A stretch of DNA of 7,763 nucleotides from Bacteroidota bacterium. GTDB lineage: Bacteria; Bacteroidota; Bacteroidia; Chitinophagales; LD1. The position numbers were made by a program, and so were the translations under genes. Below the pieces are notes generated by a model. That model did no database searches and was not told where the DNA came from. It saw nothing but the letters and a program-made list of their open reading frames with translations. The DNA lies in the NCBI GenBank assembly GCA_018267355.1, contig JAFDYP010000163.1:1-7763 (forward strand), read 5' to 3'. This document shows positions 1 to 7,084 of the stretch, one piece after another; the first letter of the stretch is position 1, and each line of letters starts with the position of its first letter.

Positions 1-923
1 GCATCGGTCAGACACTATGCATACAGTCCGGTGGCACTGCCACAGGCCGTATCCTGATCTCATCAGGTGGCAAGGTTTGCAATCAGGGGCATATTCACAC
101 CACCAACATTTTGGTCATGGCCGGCGGCGAACTGGATAATTATGGAATGATAATGGCAGATAGCCTGCTGGTATCCGGGCCGAATGCGGTCTTAAATAAT
201 CACAGCTCGATCACAGACGACCGACTCGCAGTCACCTCCGGCGGCACGATCAATAACACCGGCTCGATCACCTTCAATATCTTTGGCGACTCGACGTGTA
301 CAGTGACCAATCAAGGTAGCTTCACTGCCAATCAGGACCTCGCTCAGGGCTATGGCGCTACTTTCAATAATACAGGACGCGTATCCGTGGGACGAGATTT
401 TTACAATAGTACCGGTGCCACCTTCACCACATCATGTATGGTTTCAGTACAGCGCGACTGGTACAATACGGGCGTGATAGACGGCCCTGTCAGTGGCTGC
501 GGTGGTTTTGATATCACCGGTCAGTCTCTGAATACAGGCACGATAGGAGCCAGCGGGCATGTAGATATCTGTGATGCAGGACATCCGGCACTTGGCCTGG
601 ATGGCAATACGGGAACTACCAATGGTGTGACCTTTTGCCAGTGCACTACCTCCTGCACTGCGCTTGGTATAGGAGAGGCAGATGAGCCTCTAAACTTTGA
701 TGTATACCCCAATCCAGCCTCCGATGTGATCTATCTCAGGGTACCATCAGGCGCGCAGTCTGCTACACTCACTGACATGCTGGGACAGGTGATGGCTGTA
801 CAGTCTGTCAGCACTCAGATACGGATAGCCATACCTGTAGCCTCCATAGTCAGTGGCATATATATTGTCACCGTACAGGGCACGTCCTCCCGGGCCTCAC
901 GCCGGGTGGAAATACTGCGTTAA
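1..923 (+). CDS. Secreted beta-solenoid-like repeat protein with T9SS type A C-terminal sorting domain (5' partial)
   Basis: Only the last 306 residues are present. The frame is open to the left edge, so the TTG at 111 and the ATG at 117 are internal and the true start lies outside the window. About seven imperfect units of 18-20 residues run from nt 54 to 458. Each has a small or glycine-rich turn, an NxG-like core (NQG, NYG, NTG) and alternating hydrophobic strands, as expected for a beta-helix or adhesin-like surface protein. A region with several cysteines follows, including a C-x-C-x3-C cluster near nt 636-659. The last ~75 residues (nt ~693-920) match a T9SS type A sorting domain: a YPNP motif at the start, a DMLGQ turn, a SGIYIV strand and a basic end. 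In this family the domain directs outer-membrane secretion and is then removed, usually leaving the protein anchored to the cell surface. The repeats show no catalytic motif, so adhesion or a matrix role is inference. The T9SS call is firm; the biological role is unknown. Confidence 0.88.
   Translation, partial: IGQTLCIQSGGTATGRILISSGGKVCNQGHIHTTNILVMAGGELDNYGMIMADSLLVSGPNAVLNNHSSITDDRLAVTSGGTINNTGSITFNIFGDSTCTVTNQGSFTANQDLAQGYGATFNNTGRVSVGRDFYNSTGATFTTSCMVSVQRDWYNTGVIDGPVSGCGGFDITGQSLNTGTIGASGHVDICDAGHPALGLDGNTGTTNGVTFCQCTTSCTALGIGEADEPLNFDVYPNPASDVIYLRVPSGAQSATLTDMLGQVMAVQSVSTQIRIAIPVASIVSGIYIVTVQGTSSRASRRVEILR
54..458 (+). repeat. Protein-level repeats of 18-20 residues (beta-solenoid-like)
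   Basis: In the first gene, successive segments of 18, 19, 20, 18, 20, 20 and 20 residues align on a pattern of hydrophobic start, GG or similar turn, N-[QYNT]-G or related core, then alternating hydrophobic residues ending in D, N, R or S. Later units (near nt 459-560) fit less well. The DNA itself is not tandemly repeated, so these are old, diverged repeats. The solenoid fold is inferred from the pattern only. Confidence 0.6.
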
Positions 924-946
924 AACTGTTAGCCTTTTTGCGTAGA

Positions 947-970
947 CTTGCAGGTACATCAACCTGCTAG
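947..970 (+). promoter_or_regulatory. Hairpin overlapping the glycosyltransferase ribosome binding site
   Basis: GCAGGT (950-955) and ACCTGC (962-967) form a perfect 6-bp stem with a 6-nt loop. After one T-T mismatch, two more pairs (947-948 with 969-970) extend it. The 3' arm takes in the first two bases of the AGGAG Shine-Dalgarno-like sequence at 969-973, which lies 5 nt before the ATG at 979. No T-run follows, so it is not an ordinary intrinsic terminator. It could reduce translation from read-through transcripts or be chance. A TAGACTTG sequence at 943-950 is one mismatch from the TAnnTTTG -7 element. If it were used, the transcript would begin inside the hairpin and lack its 5' arm. Confidence 0.35.
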
Positions 971-978
971 GAGCCCGC

Positions 979-2130
979 ATGTCCCCCTTTCTTATTGTCA
1001 GCATCGTCTTTTCCGTCTTATATGCATGGCTGATCCTGTATTTCTTGGTGGGCTGGATCAAGCTGAAAGGCATCATGGAGGAGAAGCAGGCAAAGAGTAC
1101 TACGCTTCCTTTTGTCTCGATCATAGTACCCGTACGCAATGAGTCTGAGCATATACAAGATTGTCTGAGGGCCATATTGTCACAGACATATCCGCATCAT
1201 CTGTATGAGGTGATCGTGGTAGATGACTATAGCACTGACCCTACCTATCGCCTCGCCCGCGAGGTCGAGGCTGATAATATAACTGTACTGGACTTGTCCA
1301 AATACTTCGGAGATGCTTCAGAAAAAATACCGAATAAAAAGAAAGCGCTCACCATCGGAATCAAAAATGCCAAAGGACAATTGATCGTGACCACCGATGG
1401 CGACTGCCTGATGAGTGAGCAATGGCTGGAAACGATGGTAAACTTTTACCGCGATCACAAGTATAAATTCATCACGGGCCCTGTGCTGCTGCGCCCTGCC
1501 AAAAATCTGCTTACCCTCTTCCAGCAGATAGATGTGATCAGCCTGCTGGGCATCACAGGTGGCACGATAGCAAATGGCAGCCCGACCATGTGTAATGGCG
1601 CTAATCTGCTATATGAGAAAAAAGCCTTTCTGGAGGTAGATGGCTACAAGGGTAATACGGACATCCCTACAGGTGATGATATTTTCCTGATGCAGAAGAT
1701 CGAAATGGCACATCCTGATTCTATCGGGTTTGTACGCTCTATGGACGCCTGCGTATACTCTCAGCCGGAGCAGCGGTTCAGCGATTTTCTGGCACAGCGC
1801 GTCAGGTGGACCAGCAAGTCTACTGCCTTCCAGAAAAAATCTGTAACGCTGATTCTCACCTTTGCCTATCTGTTTAACCTGCTCATCCTCGTATTCATAC
1901 CTATTGCCTTTCAGCCCTTTGAGATGGCATGGCTACCGCTGGTGGTAGCATTTGGCACTAAGCTCTTCTTTGATTTTATCTTCAATATCGGCGCTACGGG
2001 CTTTTTCAAGAGGAGGATACTACTATTGCTGCTGCCGGTTTTCGAACCGCTGCATATTATTTATATTGTATGCATCGGGGTGCTGGGCCTTAGTGGCAAG
2101 TATACCTGGAAGGAAAGGAAAATATCCTGA
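979..2130 (+). CDS. Membrane-anchored family 2 glycosyltransferase (GT-A fold)
   Basis: The 383-residue protein should move a sugar from a nucleotide-sugar donor at the cytoplasmic face of the inner membrane. Residues 3-27 are a membrane segment. A GT2 catalytic domain begins at ~44 with the VSIIVPVRNE signature. It carries the nucleotide-binding DDYS at 82-85, the metal-binding DGD at 140-142, a GDD at 232-234 that fits the catalytic-base region, and QRVRW at 273-277, the Q-x-x-R-W motif of processive and related GT2 enzymes. About three membrane segments follow (~288-311, 318-336, 346-371), and the protein ends in a basic tail. This layout resembles poly-N-acetylglucosamine synthase or ceramide glucosyltransferase relatives, but the acceptor and product cannot be read from sequence. 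The ATG at 979 is supported by AGGAG 5 nt upstream and by the membrane segment directly after it. All key motifs are intact. The permease gene follows after 26 bp, so co-transcription is likely. Confidence 0.92.
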   Translation: MSPFLIVSIVFSVLYAWLILYFLVGWIKLKGIMEEKQAKSTTLPFVSIIVPVRNESEHIQDCLRAILSQTYPHHLYEVIVVDDYSTDPTYRLAREVEADNITVLDLSKYFGDASEKIPNKKKALTIGIKNAKGQLIVTTDGDCLMSEQWLETMVNFYRDHKYKFITGPVLLRPAKNLLTLFQQIDVISLLGITGGTIANGSPTMCNGANLLYEKKAFLEVDGYKGNTDIPTGDDIFLMQKIEMAHPDSIGFVRSMDACVYSQPEQRFSDFLAQRVRWTSKSTAFQKKSVTLILTFAYLFNLLILVFIPIAFQPFEMAWLPLVVAFGTKLFFDFIFNIGATGFFKRRILLLLLPVFEPLHIIYIVCIGVLGLSGKYTWKERKIS

Positions 2131-2156
2131 CCCGCAGAGCTATAGAAGACCATAGC

Positions 2157-3371
2157 ATGATAGACCCTACCGGCCCAAATCACAAAGCATGGAGGCGCTT
2201 CCGGCGCAATAAAGCTGCTGTAGCCGGTCTGGTCGTCATCATCCTCACCTTTTTCGTTGCTATTTTTGCGTATGAGATAGCACCGGATAGCACACCTGAT
2301 GCTAATGAGCAGACGCTCGCCATCGCTATGTCGCCTCCGGTCACCCGGGTCCGGTTTATCGAGGTGATCAAACCCTCTCCGCCCACATCTGTATCCTTTC
2401 TCAGCGCATTCTTCATGGGCCGGCCATCGCACTACGAGTCATGGCCTATTACTGCTTTTCGCATGAAGTACGATCACGTCTTTGTGGATGTGTATAGGGG
2501 CAAGACACGTGAGGCGGAGACCAGACGTCTTGCCTACACCAATATGACGGGCCTGGATACCTTCTACGATCCACAGGGGCATAGGATAGCAGTCACTGAC
2601 ATGGACAGCGGCTCTGCCATGTACGCCAGATTTTATGAAAAAACACGTGACGCTGTTTTTCGTACTATGCTGCCGCAAAAAACCTTCTGGCTGGGCACAG
2701 ATCGCTTTGGCAGGGATATTCTCAGCAGGTTGATCATCGGCAGCCGGGTATCTCTTTTTGTAGGACTGGTAGCAGTACTCATATCGCTGCTGATAGGCGT
2801 GGTAGCGGGTGCTCTCGCCGGCTACTACCGCGGCTGGATAGATGAGGTCATACTGTGGATCATCAATGTATTTTGGTCTATACCTACCATCCTATTGGCT
2901 ATGGGTCTCTATGTAGGTGCCGGTGCAGTGATAGAGTCCAAACTGCTCCTCATCTTCATAGCAGTAGGTCTGACCATGTGGGTAGAGGTAGCGCGGATCG
3001 TACGGGGCCAGTTTATTTTGGTACGAGAGTTTGAGTATGTGACCGCAGCACAGAGCATGGGTTTTGGCAGCGCACGCACCATATTCCGCCATATACTGCC
3101 CAATATCCTGGGACCGGTGATCGTAGTAGCGTGCGCCAACTTTGCCAGTGCCATACTGATAGAATCCGGACTGAGCTATATCGGCCTGGGTGTGCAGCCA
3201 CCCACCCCCAGCTGGGGTGGTATGCTGAGCGAGTACAAAAATTTCATCGACTCAGATAAAGCCTTTCTCGCGCTGGCCCCAGGCATCGCTATCATGATCC
3301 TGGTGCTGGCATTTAATCTGGTAGGAAACGGCCTCAGGGATGCGCTGGACGTAAAGGGTAAACCGGAGTGA
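2157..3371 (+). CDS. OppC/DppC-family ABC transporter permease with enlarged extracytoplasmic domain
   Basis: This is an inner-membrane subunit of a peptide/nickel-type ABC importer. Residues 11-19 (AWRRFRRNK) and the first membrane helix (~21-40) match the OppC N-terminus. The hallmark LGTDRFGRDILSR is at 179-191, followed by ~5 membrane helices. The EAA loop that contacts the ATPase is at ~296-316 (TAAQSMGFG...RHILPN), and the family-typical end LVGNGLRDALDVK is at 388-400. At 404 residues it is ~100 longer than enterobacterial OppC (about 300). The extra length sits between helix 1 and the LGTD motif (~45-178), predicted to face the periplasm, and contains no motif I recognise. No binding protein, OppB partner or ATPase is in the window, so the rest of the transporter must be encoded elsewhere. 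Upstream of the ATG there is no good Shine-Dalgarno, as is common in Bacteroidota. Substrate is unknown; peptide uptake is the family default. Confidence 0.92.
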   Translation: MIDPTGPNHKAWRRFRRNKAAVAGLVVIILTFFVAIFAYEIAPDSTPDANEQTLAIAMSPPVTRVRFIEVIKPSPPTSVSFLSAFFMGRPSHYESWPITAFRMKYDHVFVDVYRGKTREAETRRLAYTNMTGLDTFYDPQGHRIAVTDMDSGSAMYARFYEKTRDAVFRTMLPQKTFWLGTDRFGRDILSRLIIGSRVSLFVGLVAVLISLLIGVVAGALAGYYRGWIDEVILWIINVFWSIPTILLAMGLYVGAGAVIESKLLLIFIAVGLTMWVEVARIVRGQFILVREFEYVTAAQSMGFGSARTIFRHILPNILGPVIVVACANFASAILIESGLSYIGLGVQPPTPSWGGMLSEYKNFIDSDKAFLALAPGIAIMILVLAFNLVGNGLRDALDVKGKPE

Positions 3372-3393
3372 TCCATTTTAGGTTTGATCCGGT
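3362..3393 (+). terminator. Weak inverted repeat spanning the permease stop codon
   Basis: ACCGGA (3362-3367) and TCCGGT (3388-3393) are perfect 6-bp inverted arms with a 20-nt loop that contains the TGA stop at 3369-3371. A direct TGATCC pair (3369-3374 and 3385-3390) lies in the same stretch. No T-run follows, and the large loop makes it weak. It could mark the 3' end of the glycosyltransferase-permease transcript, but chance is also plausible. Confidence 0.15.
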
Positions 3394-3416
3394 ACTGATT
3401 TAGCGGTTTCAATGTA

Positions 3417-3436
3417 AAAGCAAATTGCTATTTTGG
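3417..3436 (+). promoter_or_regulatory. Possible phosphatase promoter (-7-like element) in the 84-bp gap
   Basis: TATTTTGG at 3429-3436 is one mismatch from the Bacteroidota -7 consensus TAnnTTTG and lies 19 nt before the ATG at 3456. A TTTC at 3407-3410 is the nearest -33-like sequence, 18 nt further upstream, and fits poorly. The -7-like element partly overlaps a small AT-rich inverted repeat, AGCAA-A-TTGCT (3419-3429). A separate promoter for the phosphatase gene is plausible but unproven. Confidence 0.25.
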
Positions 3437-3455
3437 CTTGTAATCTCAATCCATC

Positions 3456-4706
3456 ATGCTGACCGAGATAGATTTCTACAAATCCCGCCTCTCAAAACTG
3501 GAGCCGCTCTTTGCGCTAAAGCAGCAACAGATCAACTCCCTGCTGGAGATCACCGAGGCGGTAAATAACAACTGGCCTATCAATGCCCTGGTACGCGTCT
3601 ATGAGTCAATACTGATAGCTCAGCTCGGTATCCAAAAGATAGCCCTGCTGGTCAAAGGTGATGGCAATAAGTGGGACTGCATATCCTATACCGGCGCTGA
3701 TGTAGCCTTTCAGCAATTAGATTATAATGCATTCGCAGAAAAATTTAATGATCTCACTACTGTCTCTACTGTGAGCGGATATGAGCTGCCGGAGTTTGAG
3801 TTTGTGATACCTGTAGCGCACAAAAAAAATGTGATAGGCCTGGCCTTTCTTGGTGATTTTCGCGCCGGCGAGGAGCTTGATACTAAAGAAGAAAAGCTGA
3901 AGTTTACCCAAACGATCACCAATATCATCCTCGTAGCAAACGAGAATAAGCGCCTCTTCAAAAGCCAGATGGACAAGGCCATTTTGGAAAAGGAACTGAA
4001 GCTGGCGGCCGATATGCAGAATATGCTGGTGCCTACCACTATGATCAGCAATGAGCAAATTGAGACTGCAGCTTTCTACAAGCCACATAAGGATATAGGG
4101 GGAGACTACTACGATTTCATCAAGATATCCGAAGAAGAGTTTGTCTTTTGCATCAGTGATATCTCCGGAAAGGGCGTGCCGGCTGCTCTGCTCATGGCAA
4201 ACTTCCAGGCCAATCTGCGCGCTATCGTAGCGCGCAACTACGCACTGGATACGGTAGTAGACCTGTTAAACCGGAAAGTGGGTGAGATTACCAAAGGAGA
4301 GAAGTTTATCACCCTCTTCATAGCAAAATACAACATGAAGTCGCGCCTCCTGACGTATGTCAATGCGGGGCACAATCCTTCTATCATCCATAGCCCAAGC
4401 AGTGTAGAACTGCTGGACAAGGGCTGCACTATACTAGGTATGTTTGATATCCTGCCTTTTATCAATACGGGAGAGGTCAAAATAGAACCAGGAGCACTCC
4501 TTATCAATTATACAGATGGGCTAACGGAAGCTACCAATGAAAAGGGAGAGCTTTTTGAGGTAGAAGGCCTGATGGCGTACATAGCTGCGCATTATTCACA
4601 GCCGCTCAATATGTTTAACGCAAATTTGGTAGAACACATCAATGAGTTTAAGGGTAGTGAAGACTTTGACGATGACCTCACACTACTGACGGTCCGTTTC
4701 CATTGA
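3456..4706 (+). CDS. GAF-like sensor plus PP2C/SpoIIE-type serine/threonine phosphatase (RsbU-like)
   Basis: A cytoplasmic, metal-dependent phosphatase of 416 residues with no membrane segment. Residues ~25-165 resemble a GAF domain: helix LLEITEAVNNN, strand KIALLVKG, and the closing strand NVIGLAFLGDF. A charged helical linker (~165-190), often signal-transmitting in this family, leads into the catalytic domain, which opens with LAADMQNMLVP. Metal-binding and core motifs are intact: GGDYYD (215-220, D217), SDISGKG (234-240, D235), NAGH (303-306), YTDG (352-355, D354) and DDDLTLL (405-411). Relatives dephosphorylate anti-sigma-factor antagonists or similar STAS proteins in partner switching. 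No such partner or kinase is encoded here, so the target and the ligand sensed by the GAF domain are unknown. The ATG at 3456 has no Shine-Dalgarno, but the protein begins sensibly there. Its last 24 bp overlap the end of the convergent ligase gene. Confidence 0.92.
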   Translation: MLTEIDFYKSRLSKLEPLFALKQQQINSLLEITEAVNNNWPINALVRVYESILIAQLGIQKIALLVKGDGNKWDCISYTGADVAFQQLDYNAFAEKFNDLTTVSTVSGYELPEFEFVIPVAHKKNVIGLAFLGDFRAGEELDTKEEKLKFTQTITNIILVANENKRLFKSQMDKAILEKELKLAADMQNMLVPTTMISNEQIETAAFYKPHKDIGGDYYDFIKISEEEFVFCISDISGKGVPAALLMANFQANLRAIVARNYALDTVVDLLNRKVGEITKGEKFITLFIAKYNMKSRLLTYVNAGHNPSIIHSPSSVELLDKGCTILGMFDILPFINTGEVKIEPGALLINYTDGLTEATNEKGELFEVEGLMAYIAAHYSQPLNMFNANLVEHINEFKGSEDFDDDLTLLTVRFH

Positions 4707-6134
4707 CAAAGCGCCTGTATCAAACAGGGCGAGCATGGCCAGAACCATGAAAAAAAATGGTCCTACCTTGTCCGACTCCAGCATATCGCTTAGTATGAGA
4801 TTGATAATAATGGAAAACATCACCAGTAGCAGCGTCATGACCGCTCGTTTGTCTTCGCGGGATTTCATTTTATAGTATATATACTCACCGTAGATAAAAG
4901 TCACAAAAGTGATCAGCACAAAGATAAAGAGGCCCGGCCATCCTTGCTCTGAAAGCATGAGCAGGTAGTAGTTGTGCACAGTAGAGTGCTCTTCATTATC
5001 ACTGATGTATGTCTCAAACTCCGTCACTGTATACGAACGGTAGAAATTATAGAAATTGCCAGAACCCACGCCCATCCACGGCCGGTCATTGGCCATACGC
5101 GCGCCGGCTACCCAGCGGTACACCCGCTCCATACTTGACACATCCTTGCCTTGAAAGGTAGAAGTCAGGTGTGAGGAGAAATCATCATGATAAATAGTCT
5201 CCTGATAGTTGGGGGCAAAGCGGAGATAATGATTATCATAAAACAGCCATGACACTCCGATCACTGCGATCACTGCAAATACAGCCATCGCAACCCGGGT
5301 CATACGCCATTCCACCATATAGTAAAAGGGGATCATGCCGATGATAGCCAGCATAGCTGTACGCGTATAGGATAGATATGTAGCAATAATATAGAGTACA
5401 ATGCTTGCTATCAGGATCTTATGTGTAAATGTACCCTTGGCATACCAGCTCGCCGCCCATACTACAAACGGAAAAAAAATGCTGATCATAGCAGCATAAT
5501 TCACGTGATTGCGAAAATATGGTGTAACACACCGGTTGACGTCGGAAAAAGAGAACTGGTATATAATGCCGTGCCGCAGTACCGAGACAATGATCAGTAT
5601 GGTAAGCGGAGAAAATATAAGCCAAAACCATCGCTGCATATCCCTCCTGGTCCGTAATATAATCGCAGTGAGCAGTGTGAAAGGAACGAAATACCAGATC
5701 TTTGCGGCAAACACCTTGAAAGAGAAAACCGGCAGCTCAGAATTGATCGCACAGATCAATATCCAGAAAAGATGTAAGGTCAGGATAAGGATCAATGGAT
5801 TACTGATAAATCCTTTTGGCAATAGATTTTTGCGGAATGCCAGAATAGTGAGCGTGACCAGTGTCAGACCTACCATCAAAGGCTCTGTAGGCAGGTCGGT
5901 AGCCAGTCCATTGGGGAAATAATATTCTATGGAGCAGGGTAGCAAAAACATCAGGGCGAAATACATCGCCTTGTAGTTCAGGATCTTAAAAAAAATAATC
6001 AGTAGCAGCGCAGGTACTGCCAGCAGGAAAGTGGTCTCCAGCTGGTATGCCGCCAAAACCGAAGCTACAGATGCAGCGGCAAATCCGTAAAAAAGTCCGA
6101 ACTCGGTTTTACTGATATTTCGGGCATTGGTCAT
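4683..6134 (-). CDS. O-antigen ligase / Wzy-type polymerase family protein
   Basis: A 483-residue inner-membrane protein with roughly 12-14 predicted hydrophobic helices. It belongs to the Wzy_C/WaaL family, which joins undecaprenyl-linked glycans to each other (Wzy) or to an acceptor such as lipid A-core (WaaL). The large periplasmic loop (~299-386) contains the family-typical stretch ER-x-x-RW-x-AG-x-x-M with DRPWMGVGSGNF (336-361). Two signatures described for WaaL are present: R-x3-L at R258-L262 (RTAML) and H-x10-G at H387-G398. Polymerase and ligase cannot be told apart from sequence alone; adjacency to a Wzz protein slightly favours polymerase. The start codon overlaps the Wzz stop as ATGA (6131-6134), so translational coupling is likely and the start is well placed. 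The 3' end overlaps the convergent phosphatase gene by 24 bp. Confidence 0.88.
   Translation of the reverse strand: MTNARNISKTEFGLFYGFAAASVASVLAAYQLETTFLLAVPALLLIIFFKILNYKAMYFALMFLLPCSIEYYFPNGLATDLPTEPLMVGLTLVTLTILAFRKNLLPKGFISNPLILILTLHLFWILICAINSELPVFSFKVFAAKIWYFVPFTLLTAIILRTRRDMQRWFWLIFSPLTILIIVSVLRHGIIYQFSFSDVNRCVTPYFRNHVNYAAMISIFFPFVVWAASWYAKGTFTHKILIASIVLYIIATYLSYTRTAMLAIIGMIPFYYMVEWRMTRVAMAVFAVIAVIGVSWLFYDNHYLRFAPNYQETIYHDDFSSHLTSTFQGKDVSSMERVYRWVAGARMANDRPWMGVGSGNFYNFYRSYTVTEFETYISDNEEHSTVHNYYLLMLSEQGWPGLFIFVLITFVTFIYGEYIYYKMKSREDKRAVMTLLLVMFSIIINLILSDMLESDKVGPFFFMVLAMLALFDTGALSMETDRQ
4712..4731. terminator. Hairpin just past the phosphatase stop, inside the ligase 3' end
   Basis: CGCCTGT (4712-4718) pairs with ACAGG-G-CG (4724-4731), giving 7 bp with one bulged G and a 5-nt loop. 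It starts 5 nt after the phosphatase TGA and lies in the last codons of the ligase gene on the other strand. Neither direction has a proper T-run (CTTTG on the minus strand, none on the plus strand). It may help end the phosphatase transcript between the converging genes. Evidence is the fold alone. Confidence 0.25.
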
Positions 6135-7066
6135 AGGCGCTTGCGTATCTCTTGCACCTGATCTACCAGCAGCGCAGCAAAAATCGAAAAGACAAATGTA
6201 AGGAGGAATGTGGTGAGTACTATCAGAGAGCGTACCGGCTTCTCTTTCTTCTCTGCTATGGTAGGTGCATCTATTACAGCCAGAGATTTTGCCGCATTCT
6301 GCAGCGCATTTTCTATTTGCTCTTTTATATTGGAGTTTTCATTGTATTCTATGAGCGCATTTTTCTGACGGGCGTATATCGCCTTGTATATCTGCACACC
6401 CTTAGGGTCGCTTCCCTCTATTATGTCCGTCTTGTCAAATCCCGCTTTGACTGTGATTCCGTATTGCTTGCCGAGTACTGCCAGGGTATCTCCGTAGGCA
6501 TTGATCAGTCGCTCAGACTCGGCCAGCTGCTTAGTAAAAGTCTGCAGCTGCTGTAGCTGCGAGGCATGGAGGCTGCTGCGGTAGATCGAATCCGATTTTA
6601 CCACTACATCATTCACTATGTCACGGGCCAGTACAGGGTCTGTATCATACAGGCTGATCTCCACGGCACCCTGATCTGTTTTGATCACTTTATAATTGCT
6701 TTCAAATTCCTTTTGAGTCTTTGTCTTATAGTATTTCGCATCCTTATTGATCTCATAGTGGCCGGCCAGATCATACCCATATATGATGTAGTTTTCTATC
6801 GGTTTAGACTGTGCTATAGTGAGTACCCGGTTCACATCTTCCTTGGTACCAAAATACTCTACATGCTCCAGACTAAATACGGCAGACCTGTCGTTATATG
6901 CCAGATTGATAGGGTATACAGTCGCATAGCTGCGATAATAGTCCTTCATAAAGAACCATGAGTATACGGCTGCAATAACTGTAGCCGCCAGCGTAGCGAT
7001 CATGATCTGCTTCTTCCAGCGGATCAGTACCCGGATGGCTCCGAGCATATTGTATTCATTATCCAT
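6131..7066 (-). CDS. Wzz-family polysaccharide chain-length determinant (co-polymerase)
   Basis: A 311-residue inner-membrane protein with the classic Wzz layout: a short basic cytoplasmic N-terminus (IRVLIRWKKQ at 11-20), a first membrane helix (~20-40), a YRSYATVYP strand directly after it, a long periplasmic part with coiled-coil-prone helix (~165-200 and ~225-262), a proline-containing segment (APTIAEKKEKPVRS, 267-280), and a second helix (~281-302) with a short tail. Family members form oligomers that set polymer length together with Wzy. There is no C-terminal tyrosine kinase domain or Walker motif, so it is the short form without a fused regulator. The ATG at 7066 has no Shine-Dalgarno; an in-frame ATG at codon 7 is an alternative. 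A -7 promoter element lies upstream, and the ligase gene follows with ATGA overlap. Confidence 0.88.
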   Translation of the reverse strand: MDNEYNMLGAIRVLIRWKKQIMIATLAATVIAAVYSWFFMKDYYRSYATVYPINLAYNDRSAVFSLEHVEYFGTKEDVNRVLTIAQSKPIENYIIYGYDLAGHYEINKDAKYYKTKTQKEFESNYKVIKTDQGAVEISLYDTDPVLARDIVNDVVVKSDSIYRSSLHASQLQQLQTFTKQLAESERLINAYGDTLAVLGKQYGITVKAGFDKTDIIEGSDPKGVQIYKAIYARQKNALIEYNENSNIKEQIENALQNAAKSLAVIDAPTIAEKKEKPVRSLIVLTTFLLTFVFSIFAALLVDQVQEIRKRL

Positions 7067-7084
7067 TCAGGTTTGTTTAGCGGT

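Noticed and set aside
111..119. TTG at 111 or ATG at 117 as start of the first gene
   Set aside because: The same frame is open to the left edge, and the repeat pattern continues upstream of these codons, so they are internal.
889..906. CCCGG/CCGGG hairpin near the end of the first gene
   Set aside because: It is inside the coding region, has no T-run after it, and only 5 bp of stem; not convincing as a terminator.
2892..3201. Several overlapping minus-strand reading frames of 62-81 codons
   Set aside because: They lie opposite the strongly conserved EAA-loop region of the permease and have no family features; they are shadows.
3717..4088. Minus-strand reading frames of 109 and 123 codons
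   Set aside because: Antisense to the GAF linker and phosphatase start, in a gene with intact motifs; composition is that of shadow frames.
5509..5922. Plus-strand reading frame of 137 codons
   Set aside because: Opposite the membrane helices of the ligase gene, basic and without recognisable domains.
6540..6560. CTGCAGCTGCTGTAGCTGC-type inverted repeat
   Set aside because: It encodes a glutamine/leucine-rich stretch in the Wzz coiled-coil region, so codon repetition explains it.
6152..6961. Two plus-strand reading frames of 131 and 134 codons
   Set aside because: Both are antisense to the well-supported Wzz gene and show no domain or plausible start region.
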